A program made the position numbers and the translations under genes. Source: Zoroaster sp. YZ-2022 (lineage: Eukaryota > Echinodermata > Asteroidea > Forcipulatida > Zoroasteridae). From it: 64,000 bases of DNA. The notes beneath the pieces are model-generated. The model did not search any database. It saw only the letters and a list, made by a program, of their open reading frames with translations, and had not been told where the DNA came from. Location of the stretch: NCBI GenBank assembly GCA_029582265.1, contig CM055820.1:15082622-15146621 (forward strand). Direction: 5' to 3'. The number at the start of each line of letters is the position of its first letter. Within the stretch, counting starts at the first letter, position 1. Positions 1 through 17,499 of this stretch are shown here, in pieces.

Positions 1-3000
1 CTACTACCTAGATATAAATGTTGCCAATGGTGTACAATCCTTTATTAGGTATGGATGCATCAGTACTACTACTACTACCTAGATATAAATGTTGCCAATG
101 GTGTACAATCCTTTATTAGGTATGGATGCATCAGTACTACTACTACTACCTAGATATAAATGTTGCCAATGGTGTACAATCCTTTATTAGGTATGGATGC
201 ATCAGTACTACTACTACTACCTAGATATAAATGTTGCCAATGGTGTACAATCCTTTATTAGGTATGGATGCATCAGTACTACTACTACTACCTAGATATA
301 AATGTTGCCAATGGTGTACAATCCTTTATTAGGTATGGATGCATCAGTACTACTACTACTACCTAGATATAAATGTTGCCAATGGTGTACAATCCTTTAT
401 TAGGTATGGATGCATCAGTACTACTACTACTACCTAGATATAAATGTTGCCAATGGTGTACAATCCTTTATTAGGTATGGATGCATCAGTAGTAGTACTA
501 CTACCTAGATATAAATGTTGCCAATGGTGTACAATCCTTTATTAGGTATGGATGCATCAGTACTACCTAGATATAAATGTTGCCAATGGTGTACAATCCT
601 TTATTAGGTATGGATGCATCAGTACTACCTAGATATAAATGTTGCCAATGGTGTACAATCCTTTATTAGGTATGGATGCATCAGTACTACTACTACTACC
701 TAGATATAAATGTTGCCAATGGTGTACAATCCTTTATTAGGTATGGATGCATCAGTACTACTACTACTACCTAGATATAAATGTTGCCAATGGTGTACAA
801 TCCTTTATTAGGTATGGATGCATCAGTACTACTACTACTACCTAGATATAAATGTTGCCAATGGTGTACAATCCTTTATTAGGTATGGATGCATCAGTAC
901 TACTACTACTACCTAGATATAAATGTTGCCAATGGTGTACAATCCTTTATTAGGTATGGATGCATCAGTACTACTACTACTACCTAGATATAAATGTTGC
1001 CAATGGTGTACAATCCTTTATTAGGTATGGATGTATCAGTACTACTACTACTACCTAGATATAAATGTTGCCAATGGTGTACAATCCTTTATTAGGTATG
1101 GATGCATCAGTACTACTACTACTACCTAGATATAAATGTTGCCAATGGTGTACAATCCTTTATTAGGTATGGATGCATCAGTACTACTACTACTACCTAG
1201 ATATAAATGTTGCCAATGGTGTACAATCCTTTATTAGGTATGGATGCATCAGTACTACTACTACTACCTAGATATAAATGTTGCCAATGGTGTACAATCC
1301 TTTATTAGGTATGGATGCATCAGTACTACTACTACTACCTAGATATAAATGTTGCCAATGGTGTACAATCCTTTATTAGGTATGGATGCATCAGTACTAC
1401 TACTACTACCTAGATATAAATGTTGCCAATGGTGTACAATCCTTTATTAGGTATGGATGCATCAGTACTACTACTACTACCTAGATATAAATGTTGCCAA
1501 TGGTGTACAATCCTTTATTAGGTATGGATGCATCAGTACTACTACTACTACCTAGATATAAATGTTGCCAATGGTGTACAATCCTTTATTAGGTATGGAT
1601 GCATCAGTACTACTACTACTACCTAGATATAAATGTTGCCAATGGTGTACAATCCTTTATTAGGTATGGATGCATCAGTACTACTACTACTACCTAGATA
1701 TAAATGTTGCCAATGGTGTACAATCCTTTATTAGGTATGGATGTATCAGTACTACTACTACTACCTAGATATAAATGTTGCCAATGGTGTACAATCCTTT
1801 ATTAGGTATGGATGTATCAGTACTACTACTACTACCTAGATATAAATGTTGCCAATGGTGTACAATCCTTTATTAGGTATGGATGCATCAGTACTACTAC
1901 TACTACCTAGATATAAATGTTGCCAATGGTGTACAATCCTTTATTAGGTATGGATGCATCAGTACTACTACTACTACCTAGATATAAATGTTGCCAATGG
2001 TGTACAATCCTTTATTAGGTATGGATGTATCAGTACTACTACTACTACCTAGATATAAATGTTGCCAATGGTGTACAATCCTTTATTAGGTATGGATGCA
2101 TCAGTACTACTACTACTACCTAGATATAAATGTTGCCAATGGTGTACAATCCTTTATTAGGTATGGATGTATCAGTACTACTACTACTACCTAGATATAA
2201 ATGTTGCCAATGGTGTACAATCCTTTATTAGGTATGGATGTATCAGTACTACTACTACTACCTAGATATAAATGTTGCCAATGGTGTACAATCCTTTATT
2301 AGGTATGGATGCATCAGTAGTAGTACTACTACCTAGATATAAATGTTGCCAATGGTGTACAATCCTTTATTAGGTATGGATGCATCAGTACTACTACTAC
2401 TACCTAGATATAAATGTTGCCAATGGTGTACAATCCTTTATTAGGTATGGATGCATCAGTACTACTACTACTACCTAGATATAAATGTTGCCAATGGTGT
2501 ACAATCCTTTATTAGGTATGGATGCATCAGTACTACTACTACTACCTAGATATAAATGTTGCCAATGGTGTACAATCCTTTATTAGGTATGGATGCATCA
2601 GTACTACTACTACTACCTAGATATAAATGTTGCCAATGGTGTACAATCCTTTATTAGGTATGGATGCATCAGTACTACTACTACTACCTAGATATAAATG
2701 TTGCCAATGGTGTACAATCCTTTATTAGGTATGGATGCATCAGTACTACTACTACTACCTAGATATAAATGTTGCCAATGGTGTACAATCCTTTATTAGG
2801 TATGGATGCATCAGTACTACTACTACTACCTAGATATAAATGTTGCCAATGGTGTACAATCCTTTATTAGGTATGGATGCATCAGTACTACCTAGATATA
2901 AATGTTGCCAATGGTGTACAATCCTTTATTAGGTATGGATGCATCAGTACTACTACTACTACCTAGATATAAATGTTGCCAATGGTGTACAATCCTTTAT

Positions 3001-6000
3001 TAGGTATGGATGCATCAGTACTACTACTACTACCTAGATATAAATGTTGCCAATGGTGTACAATCCTTTATTAGGTATGGATGCATCAGTACTACTACTA
3101 CTACCTAGATATAAATGTTGCCAATGGTGTACAATCCTTTATTAGGTATGGATGCATCAGTACTACTACTACTACCTAGATATAAATGTTGCCAATGGTG
3201 TACAATCCTTTATTAGGTATGGATGCATCAGTACTACTACTACTACCTAGATATAAATGTTGCCAATGGTGTACAATCCTTTATTAGGTATGGATGCATC
3301 AGTACTACTACTACTACCTAGATATAAATGTTGCCAATGGTGTACAATCCTTTATTAGGTATGGATGCATCAGTACTACTACTACTACCTAGATATAAAT
3401 GTTGCCAATGGTGTACAATCCTTTATTAGGTATGGATGCATCAGTACTACTACTACTACCTAGATATAAATGTTGCCAATGGTGTACAATCCTTTATTAG
3501 GTATGGATGCATCAGTACTACTACTACTACCTAGATATAAATGTTGCCAATGGTGTACAATCCTTTATTAGGTATGGATGCATCAGTACTACTACTACTA
3601 CCTAGATATAAATGTTGCCAATGGTGTACAATCCTTTATTAGGTATGGATGCATCAGTACTACTACTACTACCTAGATATAAATGTTGCCAATGGTGTAC
3701 AATCCTTTATTAGGTATGGATGCATCAGTACTACTACTACTACCTAGATATAAATGTTGCCAATGGTGTACAATCCTTTATTAGGTATGGATGCATCAGT
3801 ACTACTACTACTACCTAGATATAAATGTTGCCAATGGTGTACAATCCTTTATTAGGTATGGATGGATCAGTACTACTACTACCTACCCAGATATAAATGT
3901 TGCCAATGGTGTACAATCCTTTATTAGGTATGGATGCATCAGTACTACTACTACTACCTAGATATAAATGTTGCCAATGGTGTACAATCCTTTATTAGGT
4001 ATGGATGCATCAGTACTACTACTACTACCTAGATATAAATGTTGCCAATGGTGTACAATCCTTTATTAGGTATGGATGCATCAGTACTACTACTACTACC
4101 TAGATATAAATGTTGCCAATGGTGTACAATCCTTTATTAGGTATGGATGCATCAGTACTACTACTACTACCTAGATATAAATGTTGCCAATGGTGTACAA
4201 TCCTTTATTAGGTATGGATGCATCAGTACTACTACTACCTAGATATAAATGTTGCCAATGGTGTACAATCCTTTATTAGGTATGGATGCATCAGTACTAC
4301 TACTACTACCTAGATATAAATGTTGCCAATGGTGTACAATCCTTTATTAGGTATGGATGCATCAGTACTACTACTACTACCTAGATATAAATGTTGCCAA
4401 TGGTGTACAATCCTTTATTAGGTATGGATGCATCAGTACTACTACTACTACCTAGATATAAATGTTGCCAATGGTGTACAATCCTTTATTAGGTATGGAT
4501 GCATCAGTACTACTACTACTACCTAGATATAAATGTTGCCAATGGTGTACAATCCTTTATTAGGTATGGATGCATCAGTACTACTACTACTACCTAGATA
4601 TAAATGTTGCCAATGGTGTACAATCCTTTATTAGGTATGGATGCATCAGTACTACTACTACTACCTAGATATAAATGTTGCCAATGGTGTACAATCCTTT
4701 ATTAGGTATGGATGCATCAGTACTACTACTACTACCTAGATATAAATGTTGCCAATGGTGTACAATCCTTTATTAGGTATGGATGTATCAGTACTACTAC
4801 TACTACCTAGATATAAATGTTGCCAATGGTGTACAATCCTTTATTAGGTATGGATGTATCAGTACTACTACTACTACCTAGATATAAATGTTGCCAATGG
4901 TGTACAATCCTTTATTAGGTATGGATGTATCAGTACTACTACTACTACCTAGATATAAATGTTGCCAATGGTGTACAATCCTTTATTAGGTATGGATGTA
5001 TCAGTACTACTACTACTACCTAGATATAAATGTTGCCAATGGTGTACAATCCTTTATTAGGTATGGATGTATCAGTACTACTACTACTACCTAGATATAA
5101 ATGTTGCCAATGGTGTACAATCCTTTATTAGGTATGGATGTATCAGTACTACTACTACTACCTAGATATAAATGTTGCCAATGGTGTACAATCCTTTATT
5201 AGGTATGGATGCATCAGTACTACTACTACTACCTAGATATAAATGTTGCCAATGGTGTACAATCCTTTATTAGGTATGGATGCATCAGTACTACTACTAC
5301 TACCTAGATATAAATGTTGCCAATGGTGTACAATCCTTTATTAGGTATGGATGCATCAGTACTACTACTACTACCTAGATATAAATGTTGCCAATGGTGT
5401 ACAATCCTTTATTAGGTATGGATGCATCAGTACTACTACTACTACCTAGATATAAATGTTGCCAATGGTGTACAATCCTTTATTAGGTATGGATGCATCA
5501 GTACTACTACTACTACCTAGATATAAATGTTGCCAATGGTGTACAATCCTTTATTAGGTATGGATGCATCAGTACTACTACTACTACCTAGATATAAATG
5601 TTGCCAATGGTGTACAATCCTTTATTAGGTATGGATGCATCAGTACTACTACTACTACCTAGATATAAATGTTGCCAATGGTGTACAATCCTTTATTAGG
5701 TATGGATGCATCAGTACTACTACTACTACCTAGATATAAATGTTGCCAATGGTGTACAATCCTTTATTAGGTATGGATGCATCAGTACTACTACTACTAC
5801 CTAGATATAAATGTTGCCAATGGTGTACAATCCTTTATTAGGTATGGATGCATCAGTACTACTACTACTACCTAGATATAAATGTTGCCAATGGTGTACA
5901 ATCCTTTATTAGGTATGGATGCATCAGTACTACTACTACTACCTAGATATAAATGTTGCCAATGGTGTACAATCCTTTATTAGGTATGGATGTATCAGTA

Positions 6001-9000
6001 CTACTACTACTACCTAGATATAAATGTTGCCAATGGTGTACAATCCTTTATTAGGTATGGATGCATCAGTACTACTACTACTACCTAGATATAAATGTTG
6101 CCAATGGTGTACAATCCTTTATTAGGTATGGATGCATCAGTACTACTACTACTACCTAGATATAAATGTTGCCAATGGTGTACAATCCTTTATTAGGTAT
6201 GGATGCATCAGTACTACTACTACTACCTAGATATAAATGTTGCCAATGGTGTACAATCCTTTATTAGGTATGGATGCATCAGTACTACTACTACTACCTA
6301 GATATAAATGTTGCCAATGGTGTACAATCCTTTATTAGGTATGGATGCATCAGTACTACTACTACTACCTAGATATAAATGTTGCCAATGGTGTACAATC
6401 CTTTATTAGGTATGGATGCATCAGTACTACTACTACTACCTAGATATAAATGTTGCCAATGGTGTACAATCCTTTATTAGGTATGGATGCATCAGTACTA
6501 CTACTACTACCTAGATATAAATGTTGCCAATGGTGTACAATCCTTTATTAGGTATGGATGCATCAGTACTACTACTACTACCTAGATATAAATGTTGCCA
6601 ATGGTGTACAATCCTTTATTAGGTATGGATGCATCAGTACTACTACTACTACCTAGATATAAATGTTGCCAATGGTGTACAATCCTTTATTAGGTATGGA
6701 TGCATCAGTACTACTACTACTACCTAGATATAAATGTTGCCAATGGTGTACAATCCTTTATTAGGTATGGATGCATCAGTACTACTACTACTACCTAGAT
6801 ATAAATGTTGCCAATGGTGTACAATCCTTTATTAGGTATGGATGCATCAGTACTACTACTACTACCTAGATATAAATGTTGCCAATGGTGTACAATCCTT
6901 TATTAGGTATGGATGCATCAGTACTACTACTACTACCTAGATATAAATGTTGCCAATGGTGTACAATCCTTTATTAGGTATGGATGCATCAGTACTACTA
7001 CTACTACCTAGATATAAATGTTGCCAATGGTGTACAATCCTTTATTAGGTATGGATGCATCAGTACTACTACTACTACCTAGATATAAATGTTGCCAATG
7101 GTGTACAATCCTTTATTAGGTATGGATGCATCAGTACTACTACTACTACCTAGATATAAATGTTGCCAATGGTGTACAATCCTTTATTAGGTATGGATGC
7201 ATCAGTACTACTACTACTACCTAGATATAAATGTTGCCAATGGTGTACAATCCTTTATTAGGTATGGATGCATCAGTACTACTACTACTACCTAGATATA
7301 AATGTTGCCAATGGTGTACAATCCTTTATTAGGTATGGATGCATCAGTACTACTACTACTACCTAGATATAAATGTTGCCAATGGTGTACAATCCTTTAT
7401 TAGGTATGGATGCATCAGTACTACTACTACTACCTAGATATAAATGTTGCCAATGGTGTACAATCCTTTATTAGGTATGGATGCATCAGTACTACTACTA
7501 CTACCTAGATATAAATGTTGCCAATGGTGTACAATCCTTTATTAGGTATGGATGCATCAGTACTACTACTACTACCTAGATATAAATGTTGCCAATGGTG
7601 TACAATCCTTTATTAGGTATGGATGCATCAGTACTACTACTACTACCTAGATATAAATGTTGCCAATGGTGTACAATCCTTTATTAGGTATGGATGCATC
7701 AGTACTACTACTACTACCTAGATATAAATGTTGCCAATGGTGTACAATCCTTTATTAGGTATGGATGCATCAGTACTACTACTACTACCTAGATATAAAT
7801 GTTGCCAATGGTGTACAATCCTTTATTAGGTATGGATGCATCAGTACTACTACTACTACCTAGATATAAATGTTGCCAATGGTGTACAATCCTTTATTAG
7901 GTATGGATGCATCAGTACTACTACTACTACCTAGATATAAATGTTGCCAATGGTGTACAATCCTTTATTAGGTATGGATGCATCAGTACTACTACTACTA
8001 CCTAGATATAAATGTTACCAATGGTGTACAATCCTTTATTAGGTATGGATGCATCAGTACTACTACTACTACCTAGATATAAATGTTGCCAATGGTGTAC
8101 AATCCTTTATTAGGTATGGATGCATCAGTACTACTACTACTACCTAGATATAAATGTTGCCAATGGTGTACAATCCTTTATTAGGTATGGATGCATCAGT
8201 ACTACTACTACTACCTAGATATAAATGTTACCAATGGTGTACAATCCTTTATTAGGTATGGATGCATCAGTACTACTACTACTACCTAGATATAAATGTT
8301 GCCAATGGTGTACAATCCTTTATTAGGTATGGATGCATCAGTACTACTACTACTACCTAGATATAAATGTTGCCAATGGTGTACAATCCTTTATTAGGTA
8401 TGGATGCATCAGTACTACTACTACTACCTAGATATAAATGTTGCCAATGGTGTACAATCCTTTATTAGGTATGGATGCATCAGTACTACTACTACTACCT
8501 AGATATAAATGTTGCCAATGGTGTACAATCCTTTATTAGGTATGGATGCATCAGTACTACTACTACTACCTAGATATAAATGTTGCCAATGGTGTACAAT
8601 CCTTTATTAGGTATGGATGCATCAGTACTACTACTACTACCTAGATATAAATGTTGCCAATGGTGTACAATCCTTTATTAGGTATGGATGCATCAGTACT
8701 ACTACTACTACCTAGATATAAATGTTGCCAATGGTGTACAATCCTTTATTAGGTATGGATGCATCAGTACTACTACTACTACCTAGATATAAATGTTGCC
8801 AATGGTGTACAATCCTTTATTAGGTGTGGATGCATCAGTACTACTACTACTACCTAGATATAAATGTTACCAATGGTGTACAATCCTTTATTAGGTATGG
8901 ATGTATCAGTACTACTACTACTACCTAGATATAAATGTTGCCAATGGTGTACAATCCTTTATTAGGTATGGATGCATCAGTACTACTACTACTACCTAGA

Positions 9001-9376
9001 TATAAATGTTGCCAATGGTGTACAATCCTTTATTAGGTATGGATGCATCAGTACTACTACTACTACCTAGATATAAATGTTGCCAATGGTGTACAATCCT
9101 TTATTAGGTATGGATGCATCAGTACTACTACTACTACCTAGATATAAATGTTGCCAATGGTGTACAATCCTTTATTAGGTATGGATGCATCAGTACTACT
9201 ACTACTACCTAGATATAAATGTTGCCAATGGTGTACAATCCTTTATTAGGTATGGATGCATCAGTACTACTACTACTACCTAGATATAAATGTTGCCAAT
9301 GGTGTACAATCCTTTATTAGGTATGGATGCATCAGTACTACCTAGATATAAATGTTGCCAATGGTGTACAATCCTT
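1..9376. repeat. 71-bp satellite array, about 130 units, truncated at the left edge
   Basis: A head-to-tail array with a 71-bp period covers the whole left end of the window. Each unit has a constant part of about 56 bp (it includes GGTATGGATGCATCAGTA, with the palindrome GATGCATC) and a short CTA microsatellite that sets unit length. Most units carry the same CTA number; a few are shorter, for example near 560-640, 2885 and 9340. Units are nearly identical. Recurrent variants are GATGTATC for GATGCATC, TTACC for TTGCC, and AGTAGTAGTACTACTACC at about 488 and 2317. No open frame crosses the units, because each carries stops. The array ends abruptly at 9376 in unrelated sequence. It could be centromeric, pericentromeric or a dispersed block; the sequence does not say which. 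Confidence 0.98.
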
Positions 9377-9531
9377 TTAAAAGAAATGTATTAAACGAAC
9401 ATGTTCAGTGCAAACATTAAAACTGAAATCAAATAAGGAATACTTATTTTCTATTTCCACAAGTCCATTTTGGTAATTTTGTATTGGATTTAGATATTGT
9501 GTTAAATTTAAAAAATCAAAGCCAACGGTAT

Positions 9532-13784
<4,253 letters not shown>

Positions 13785-13955
13785 AAAACACAGCACGGCA
13801 GAATTCCAATTGATCCAACAATTTTGGCTGCAAATTGACATCATTTCTTGGGGGGAAAAAAAATAAATTAAAAATGCCGACATGCGGGTCTGAGGCGACG
13901 CGGAGACCAGAAACCGGAGACTTTTTTGGCCTTACTTTGAACTGCAAGAGAACAT
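13785..13955 (+). repeat. Interspersed repeat, GGAGACCAGAAAC family
   Basis: This segment matches 37716-37880 over most of its length: a CAGCACGG(C/G)AGAATTC start, a middle with ATTTTGGCTGCAA, then GACATGC, GGAGACCAGAAA and a GAGACTTTTT end. A shorter inverted copy lies at 34015-34110, and another end in inverted orientation at 37505-37545. It behaves like a dispersed non-coding transposable element; I cannot assign its class. Confidence 0.75.
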
Positions 13956-14351
13956 TTACAATTCTCACACACATGTCAATGAAAAATTGTTTGTGGAATT
14001 TTGATGTGTCCTATCATGAAATAATATACATAGATACTCACCGTTAGAGGGCGCTATGGCTGTATTTCTGTCAGCGATTTTTTTGACATCGTTTTTGATA
14101 CACATCAACATGAGGGCGCTTTTCAAAGACGGTGACGGTGGGTCCTCAACGGTGAGCTCTGACGGTGAGCAGAGCCTTATATTGATGGCGGGGTTACGAA
14201 CGAAATAGAAATGTCAAACTGCGCCCGTTATTATGTTAAGATCTGCCCCCATACGCTTACTAAATGTAAAATGACGTCATTTTAAACGTCTGTGTGTTGT
14301 TCTGAAACCAATTTTTGGAAGAATTATGAAAGGGATAAATTGTATATGTGG

Positions 14352-14415
14352 CTGTGCTTGGGAGTCAACACAGGGACATATAATTTTATGTCCCTGTGTT
14401 GACTCCCAAGCACAG
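14352..14415. repeat. Perfect 29-bp inverted repeat with a 6-nt loop
   Basis: The left arm 14352-14380 (starting CTGTGCTTGGGAGTCAACAC) is exactly complementary to the right arm 14387-14415, with the loop TAATTT. Transcripts from either strand would form a perfect 29-bp hairpin. No flanking gene or transposon boundary was seen. Confidence 0.95.
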
Positions 14416-14952
14416 TGGCACAGTGCCCATCCCTTAGGTCGTGAGACCGTCTTTCAGAATTGAGCCAACTACGGTCCAGGATGTGCACGTATACACATAC
14501 ATGTACAGTACATGTACATGCAAGTTTCTTATGCTTTGGCATCAGACTTTCTCCAGTTGAACCAGTGGAACTATCCAATCTGTTGTTGCGAAAACGGAAC
14601 GTGTACACGTGAGTTTCTGGCTGTCAACGCATAGGCTATCTTTTAAAGTTGGCCTAATTACTTGACACCAACTGTCAATACAAGGTTTAAAGAGCCATAA
14701 ATATCTTTTGACCTTCACGGAATGCAGGTAATTATTTCTCCCAGATGGTGTGTGAAGTTTTGGATTGCTTCTCTAGGTTCTGACCTAGACGCCATTCAAG
14801 GACAAGTTTAAGCTATAACCCTTTCTCTATAACCATTATACCATGGAGGAAGGAAAATAAGCTTGAACACTTGAACACCTGGACCAACCCTTGTTCTAGT
14901 ACCTTTGATACTTCATTTGCCGACTGGGGCTCTAAAGTGCTGACTGAGAAAA

Positions 14953-14954
<2 letters not shown>

Positions 14955-14985
<31 letters not shown>

Positions 14986-15020
14986 TTTTTTTTTTGGGGG
15001 GTGTTACCCACACCCACAAA

Positions 15021-15062
<42 letters not shown>

Positions 15063-15187
15063 TGTAAACGCCTGCAATCGGGGACATCCTTTGTCAAATT
15101 CCTTTGTCCAAAAAAGCGGGGACATATTGTTCTCCATTGTGATAGCAACCGGGGACTATTGTCCCTTTTCTTATATGTCCCCGGTTT
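14955..15187. repeat. (ATT)n and (CA)n tracts plus an interspersed repeat copy
   Basis: A run of ATT (14955-14985) and a T/G run are followed by (CA)n at 15022-15060. The segment 15085-15187, with CTATTGTCCC and TGTCCCCGGTTTGAATGC, matches 17350-17420 in inverted orientation, which itself abuts a (GT)n tract. The two are copies of one dispersed family carrying its own CA/GT microsatellite. Confidence 0.8.
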
Positions 15188-15315
15188 GAATGCGCTCACA
15201 CATGCACCCCCACACACGCTCGCTTACGGCTCTGACTGATTGCCTCCCATAACCTCTTAATTATAAAGTTACTTCCATAATTAATCACAACAGTTTTCGA
15301 CTTGATGAAGACCCA

Positions 15316-15365
15316 AGCCGCATAGCACAGTGGTACACACGCGTGTCTCGTATTGACATGGATAG
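15316..15365 (+). repeat. Possible tRNA-like SINE fragment
   Basis: A stretch with an A-box-like segment (TAGCACAGTGGTA) and, about 35 bp on, a degenerate B-box-like segment (GAGTTTAAATTC). The spacing fits a decayed tRNA-derived SINE head, but the match is weak and no tail was identified. Confidence 0.3.
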
Positions 15366-16074
15366 AGTTTAAATTCAAAATTAATTCAGAAGCAAAGCCT
15401 GTCTGAATGTAGTAATGTCTGTTGTAGGATTTTTGTTTAACTCAAGTCCAAAATTCAATTTTAGCATATGAATGAATATGGCCGGGCGATGAATACAATG
15501 CTTCTTTTGTCTGCCTTTGTTTGTCTGTCCTTGATATGAAATAAACAGAACAAATTCCCTGTCTATACATTAGACCCATACTATACCTATTCCTGCATAA
15601 TGTCAGCCCTAGTAAAGATTCTTTGCTTTTAGTCCTGGTACCGGTACATGAACAAATTGTGCAATCCTGCGTCAAAATAAATACCGTACGCCTCTTATGT
15701 ATAGTACTGGTACACAAATGCACACCATGAGCAGGTATGGCACCTTTCATTTGTGAGTAGCTGACCTTGTTACAACTAAAGAAGAATAGAGCTAGCGGAC
15801 GCCATGGGTCTTGAACTAGCTGTTGATGTCTTTATAAGACCCTAGGGACGGGGTTTACCAGTGGGTTGGATTACCGGCATTCCGGACAGTTGAATTGAAC
15901 TTGACACGTTTCAGCGTCAGCGTGGGAAATGCGTACGTATGTCTGTATGTCATTACTCCACATAGTATTATAGGGAAACAAAAACATTTATTTTGGACAA
16001 GCTTGATTTCCCTGGGAAATGGGAATTTGGTAAGGTTCTCTCATTAATATATAGGGCCTATTTGGGGCAAACAA

Positions 16075-16486
16075 TTGGTAAAAACATATTTTTGCATTAA
16101 AATATATTACAAACTTTCAGTACGAAACGGCGGGGGTGGGGGTGGGGGAGTTAGGGGTATGCGCTATGCGCACCTCAAGGAAGCAACTTCAAAACGGAAC
16201 TGGGGTGATAGGTCGTTTTCTGTCGCAGCTCCGAGACTCTGGAATCATCTTCCAACTAAACTCAAATCTTGTCATAGTATAACCAGATTCAAGTCGATGC
16301 TTAAAACTCATCTTATGTCACAACTCTTCAAAGATGATGTATATTTGTAATTGCATTGTAGGTACATGTATCTCGGTACATAATTTGTTTTCCCTATGCT
16401 ATCATTGTATATTGTTTGTATTAATGTTTTTCTTTGTTTCCGCGCCTTGAGCGCCCAGCAGGGTGGATATGTGCGCGCTAAAAATC

Positions 16487-16524
<38 letters not shown>
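16075..16524 (+). mobile_element. Non-LTR retrotransposon 3' end (CR1/L2-like), truncated
   Basis: The frame ending at 16350 encodes a sequence like the C-terminus of CR1/L2-type reverse transcriptase proteins: GDRSFSVAAPRLWNHLPTKL followed by SITRFKSMLKTHL. It is followed by a short 3' UTR with CGCGCCTTGAGCGCCCAGCA and a (TTA)n tail at 16485-16524, the usual LINE end. Everything upstream is missing or unrecognisable; the glycine run before it is a (GGC/GGT) tract. This is a dead, 5'-truncated copy. Confidence 0.85.
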
Positions 16525-16617
16525 CCGTTAAATTTGGTTTCAGTTTAATGCTCTGAAGTGCTTTAACCTGACTTCGTTCACATTCGTTTGGTTAAATGTT
16601 GGCATCAGGTATTAAAG

Positions 16618-16770
16618 GGAATGTACAACAGTGGTTATTTTGGTGAAAAATGCTTATGAAACAAAATATTCATAAAACAACCTGTGAAAGTTTCAGCTCA
16701 ATACGGAGTATAAGTCATGAGAAAATTGTGAAAAAGCAACCACAATTGTTACAGAAAATCTTTGTCATTA
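16618..16770 (+). repeat. Interspersed repeat with CCTGTGAAAGTTTCAGCT core
   Basis: The core at 16681-16698 recurs near 42026 and 46628 in the same orientation and near 24288 and 37322 in reverse. The copies at 16618 and 46545 also share a preceding ACAAC(A/T)(T/G)(T/G)GGT segment and a following GTGAAAAAGCA. This is a dispersed non-coding family of about 150-250 bp, probably a MITE; its ends are unclear. Confidence 0.7.
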
Positions 16771-17336
16771 CAAATACAGTACCTTTGAAATAATAATCAT
16801 CCAGTTAAGTCTAGTTGATTTTAAAATCACGAAATTCGGTCCGAAATTCCGCAAACGCCCAAACTGGGCAGTGTCATCTAACGTGGAGCACTTTTAAAAA
16901 GTGTACAAAGACATATCGCGAAATATCATGGTTTTAACATTTACCAAAACATTTTTTGGAATGATTATGTTCTTTCATACATCTGAACAAACATTTATAT
17001 CTGATTCTTGTTCTCTTGTTTTCTAGCAGTTTTAAAATGGATTCGCCACGCTATGTTGGAAAAGCTAGAAAACATGCCCAAAATTACTTTTCTTTTTCTC
17101 GAATACTTTTCAAGTTTTAAATTTCAAGTAAAAATTTCGATTTGTTGGCAATTTAGTATATATAGGCCTAGGCTATATCAAGCACACAGGACGAAATGAT
17201 GCAGTGCGTCATCACGTTAGGCTATATGCGGCACGTTAACCAACATCAACAATACATTATGTAAATACTTGGGCATATTCTTAGCCTTTTTGTAAAATGG
17301 CTATCAACAAATTGCGTTGGGGTGGGTGTATGTGAG

Positions 17337-17486
17337 TTAGTGTAGGCATTCAAACCGAGGACTTATTGTTATAACAAAAGGGACAATACGTCCCGGGTTG
17401 CTATCACAATGGAGAACAATGGGAGGTCCACATTTACACCACAAACAAAGCCGTGTGTGTGTGTGTGTGTGTGTGTGCGTGTGTGA
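17337..17486 (-). repeat. Inverted copy of the 15-kb repeat with (GT)n
   Basis: The segment reads as the reverse complement of 15085-15187, including GGTTGCTATCACAATGGAGA, and ends in (GT)n at about 17454-17486. With the first copy it forms an inverted pair about 2.2 kb apart. Confidence 0.8.
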
Positions 17487-17499
17487 TTTATATACTTCC

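Noticed and set aside
14871..15239. 122-codon frame with YYYY and HTHTHT runs
   Set aside because: It is made of (ATT)n and (CA)n tracts plus a piece of an interspersed repeat.
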